12,353 bases of DNA from Methanomassiliicoccaceae archaeon (GTDB lineage: Archaea > Thermoplasmatota > Thermoplasmata > Methanomassiliicoccales > Methanomethylophilaceae). The first letter of the stretch is position 1. Each line of letters begins with the position of its first letter. Positions 11,562 to 12,353 of the stretch are shown piece by piece. The stretch spans positions 1 through 12,353 of the forward strand of contig WRNL01000039.1 of the NCBI GenBank assembly GCA_009776625.1, in the 5' to 3' direction. The translations under genes and the position numbers were made by a program. The notes under the pieces are model-generated. The model made no database searches, was not told the DNA's origin, and saw only the letters and a list, made by a program, of their open reading frames with translations.

Positions 11562-12353
11562 AGAGCATCATCCCGTGGGGCCCGTCCCCCCTGCCTGGCA
11601 CTATCTCCGGGAGTATGCCGGTGGAGTCGCCTATCGCCCTCGTCAGCGCCTCGGCGTCCGCCCTCCCGATCGCCGAGTCGGACGTCGCCACCACCTTCCC
11701 GTAACGGGGGTCCGCATCGAAGAGGTACTCGCCCATGGCCGAGACGGCGGCGGCGACCGGGTCGTTGGAGGAACGGTACGCCATGGTGTACACCTTCTCG
11801 CTCAGGGTGCTGAAGAACGGCCCCTCCAGCATGCCGTGGATCCTGACGACGGCCTCCTTCATCATCTCGTCCGCCAGGGAGATGGCCCTGCTCACCGGCA
11901 GCGGCCCGCCGCCCCTCGACGGCATCTTTCCTATGTCGAAGAGGACCGTCCTGTCAGATATCTGTATGACCCTCCTCATCTGCCCCATCGCGGCCTCCCT
12001 GCGCCGGGCCTCGAAGGGCATGGGCACGCTGACGACCGAGATCATCCTCCCGCCGGACTCCCTGACGCACTCCTCGATGACGGGGATCGTGCCCGACCCG
12101 GTCCCGCCCCCGAGCCCCGCCGTCACGATGACGTTCATGTGCCCGGAGACGGCCTTCAGTATCTCATCCCTGTAGTCGTGCGCGAGCGCCCACCCGAGGT
12201 CGTGGTCCCCCCTGCACCCGTCCACGCCCCGGCCGGCCATGGATATAGTGGAGCCGTGGTCGCCGGTGTTTATGGTGACCACCTCGATCCCCAGGCCCGC
12301 CGGTATCCTGGAGACCGTGTTCTGGCCTGCGCCCCCCGAGCCGATGACGAGCG
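11527..12353 (-). CDS. Divergent FtsZ-family (tubulin-like) GTPase, N-terminus cut by the window edge
   Basis: 274 residues are visible; the frame stays open to base 12353, so the start lies outside. The first residues LVIGSGGAGQNTVSRI are the G1 loop of FtsZ, and TAGLGGGTGSGT (78-89) is the tubulin/FtsZ signature that holds the GTP phosphates. A T3-like GCRGDHDLGWALAHD follows G1 at the right distance. However, the segment corresponding to the T7 loop, normally GLINVDFADV, reads GPFFSTLSEKV (178-188): Asn and both catalytic Asp are replaced. The IPND motif before it is LFDI. The region after T7 is short and ends YRSLLS, with no long linker. GTP binding looks intact but hydrolysis across a filament interface may be impaired. 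It could belong to a non-canonical FtsZ-like or CetZ-like branch and may not be the main cell-division FtsZ. The stop is TAG. Confidence 0.85.
   Translation of the reverse strand, partial: LVIGSGGAGQNTVSRIPAGLGIEVVTINTGDHGSTISMAGRGVDGCRGDHDLGWALAHDYRDEILKAVSGHMNVIVTAGLGGGTGSGTIPVIEECVRESGGRMISVVSVPMPFEARRREAAMGQMRRVIQISDRTVLFDIGKMPSRGGGPLPVSRAISLADEMMKEAVVRIHGMLEGPFFSTLSEKVYTMAYRSSNDPVAAAVSAMGEYLFDADPRYGKVVATSDSAIGRADAEALTRAIGDSTGILPEIVPGRGDGPHGMMLFIPISYRSLLS

Overview
The window is a GC-rich, densely packed stretch of archaeal chromosome. The archaeal assignment rests on families seen only or mainly in Archaea: translation factor EF-1 beta with its small zinc-ribbon partner, primase large subunit PriL, 4-phosphopantoate--beta-alanine ligase, a COG1031-type radical SAM protein with a C-terminal helix-hairpin-helix, and a Fap7/AK6-type adenylate kinase. 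TATA boxes about 25 bp upstream of many start codons imply leaderless transcripts. A divergent FtsZ-family gene and AGG-dominated arginine codons fit a euryarchaeon, possibly Thermoplasmatota/Methanomassiliicoccales; that placement is an inference and not proven here. No mobile element, CRISPR array, tRNA or rRNA was seen. Most of the window is housekeeping.

Layout. 1-186 (minus) is the 5' end of a DUF89/ARMT1-like gene that runs off the window. Divergent from it, 312-758 (plus) holds a zinc-ribbon protein and EF-1 beta in one short operon. A convergent gap with two hairpins separates these from malic enzyme (877-2235, minus), whose leader carries a striking palindromic operator candidate. 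Divergent from it is the radical SAM/HhH gene (2424-4046, plus). Next comes a 465-bp stretch (4047-4511) without a convincing protein gene; it has a good TATA box followed by about 220 nt that can fold into a multi-branched RNA. PriL (4512-5543, plus) follows, ending 1 bp from a convergent gene.

5545-10797 is a six-gene minus-strand array. In transcription order: phosphopantothenate-pathway ligase, adenosylhomocysteinase, family 4 glycosyltransferase, PfkB-type kinase, AK6-type kinase and CDP-alcohol phosphatidyltransferase. Gaps are between -10 and +33 bp, with one internal promoter in front of the PfkB gene. Divergent from its first gene is the tRNA methyltransferase TrmJ (10848-11561, plus); both genes appear to share one central TATA element. 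A 5'-truncated FtsZ-like gene (11527 to window end, minus) overlaps the TrmJ 3' end by 35 bp.

How the genes may work together (inference): TrmJ and the radical SAM enzyme use S-adenosylmethionine; adenosylhomocysteinase removes the SAH formed by methyl transfer and releases a nucleoside; a nucleoside-kinase-like PfkB protein and an adenylate-kinase-like protein in the same array could return it to the nucleotide pool. The CDP-alcohol phosphatidyltransferase and the glycosyltransferase are plausible polar-lipid enzymes. The items most worth a second look are the structured RNA candidate at 4125-4346, the malic enzyme operator at 2252-2283, the FtsZ-like protein that lacks the T7-loop acidic residues, and the radical SAM protein with a nucleic-acid-binding style C-terminus.
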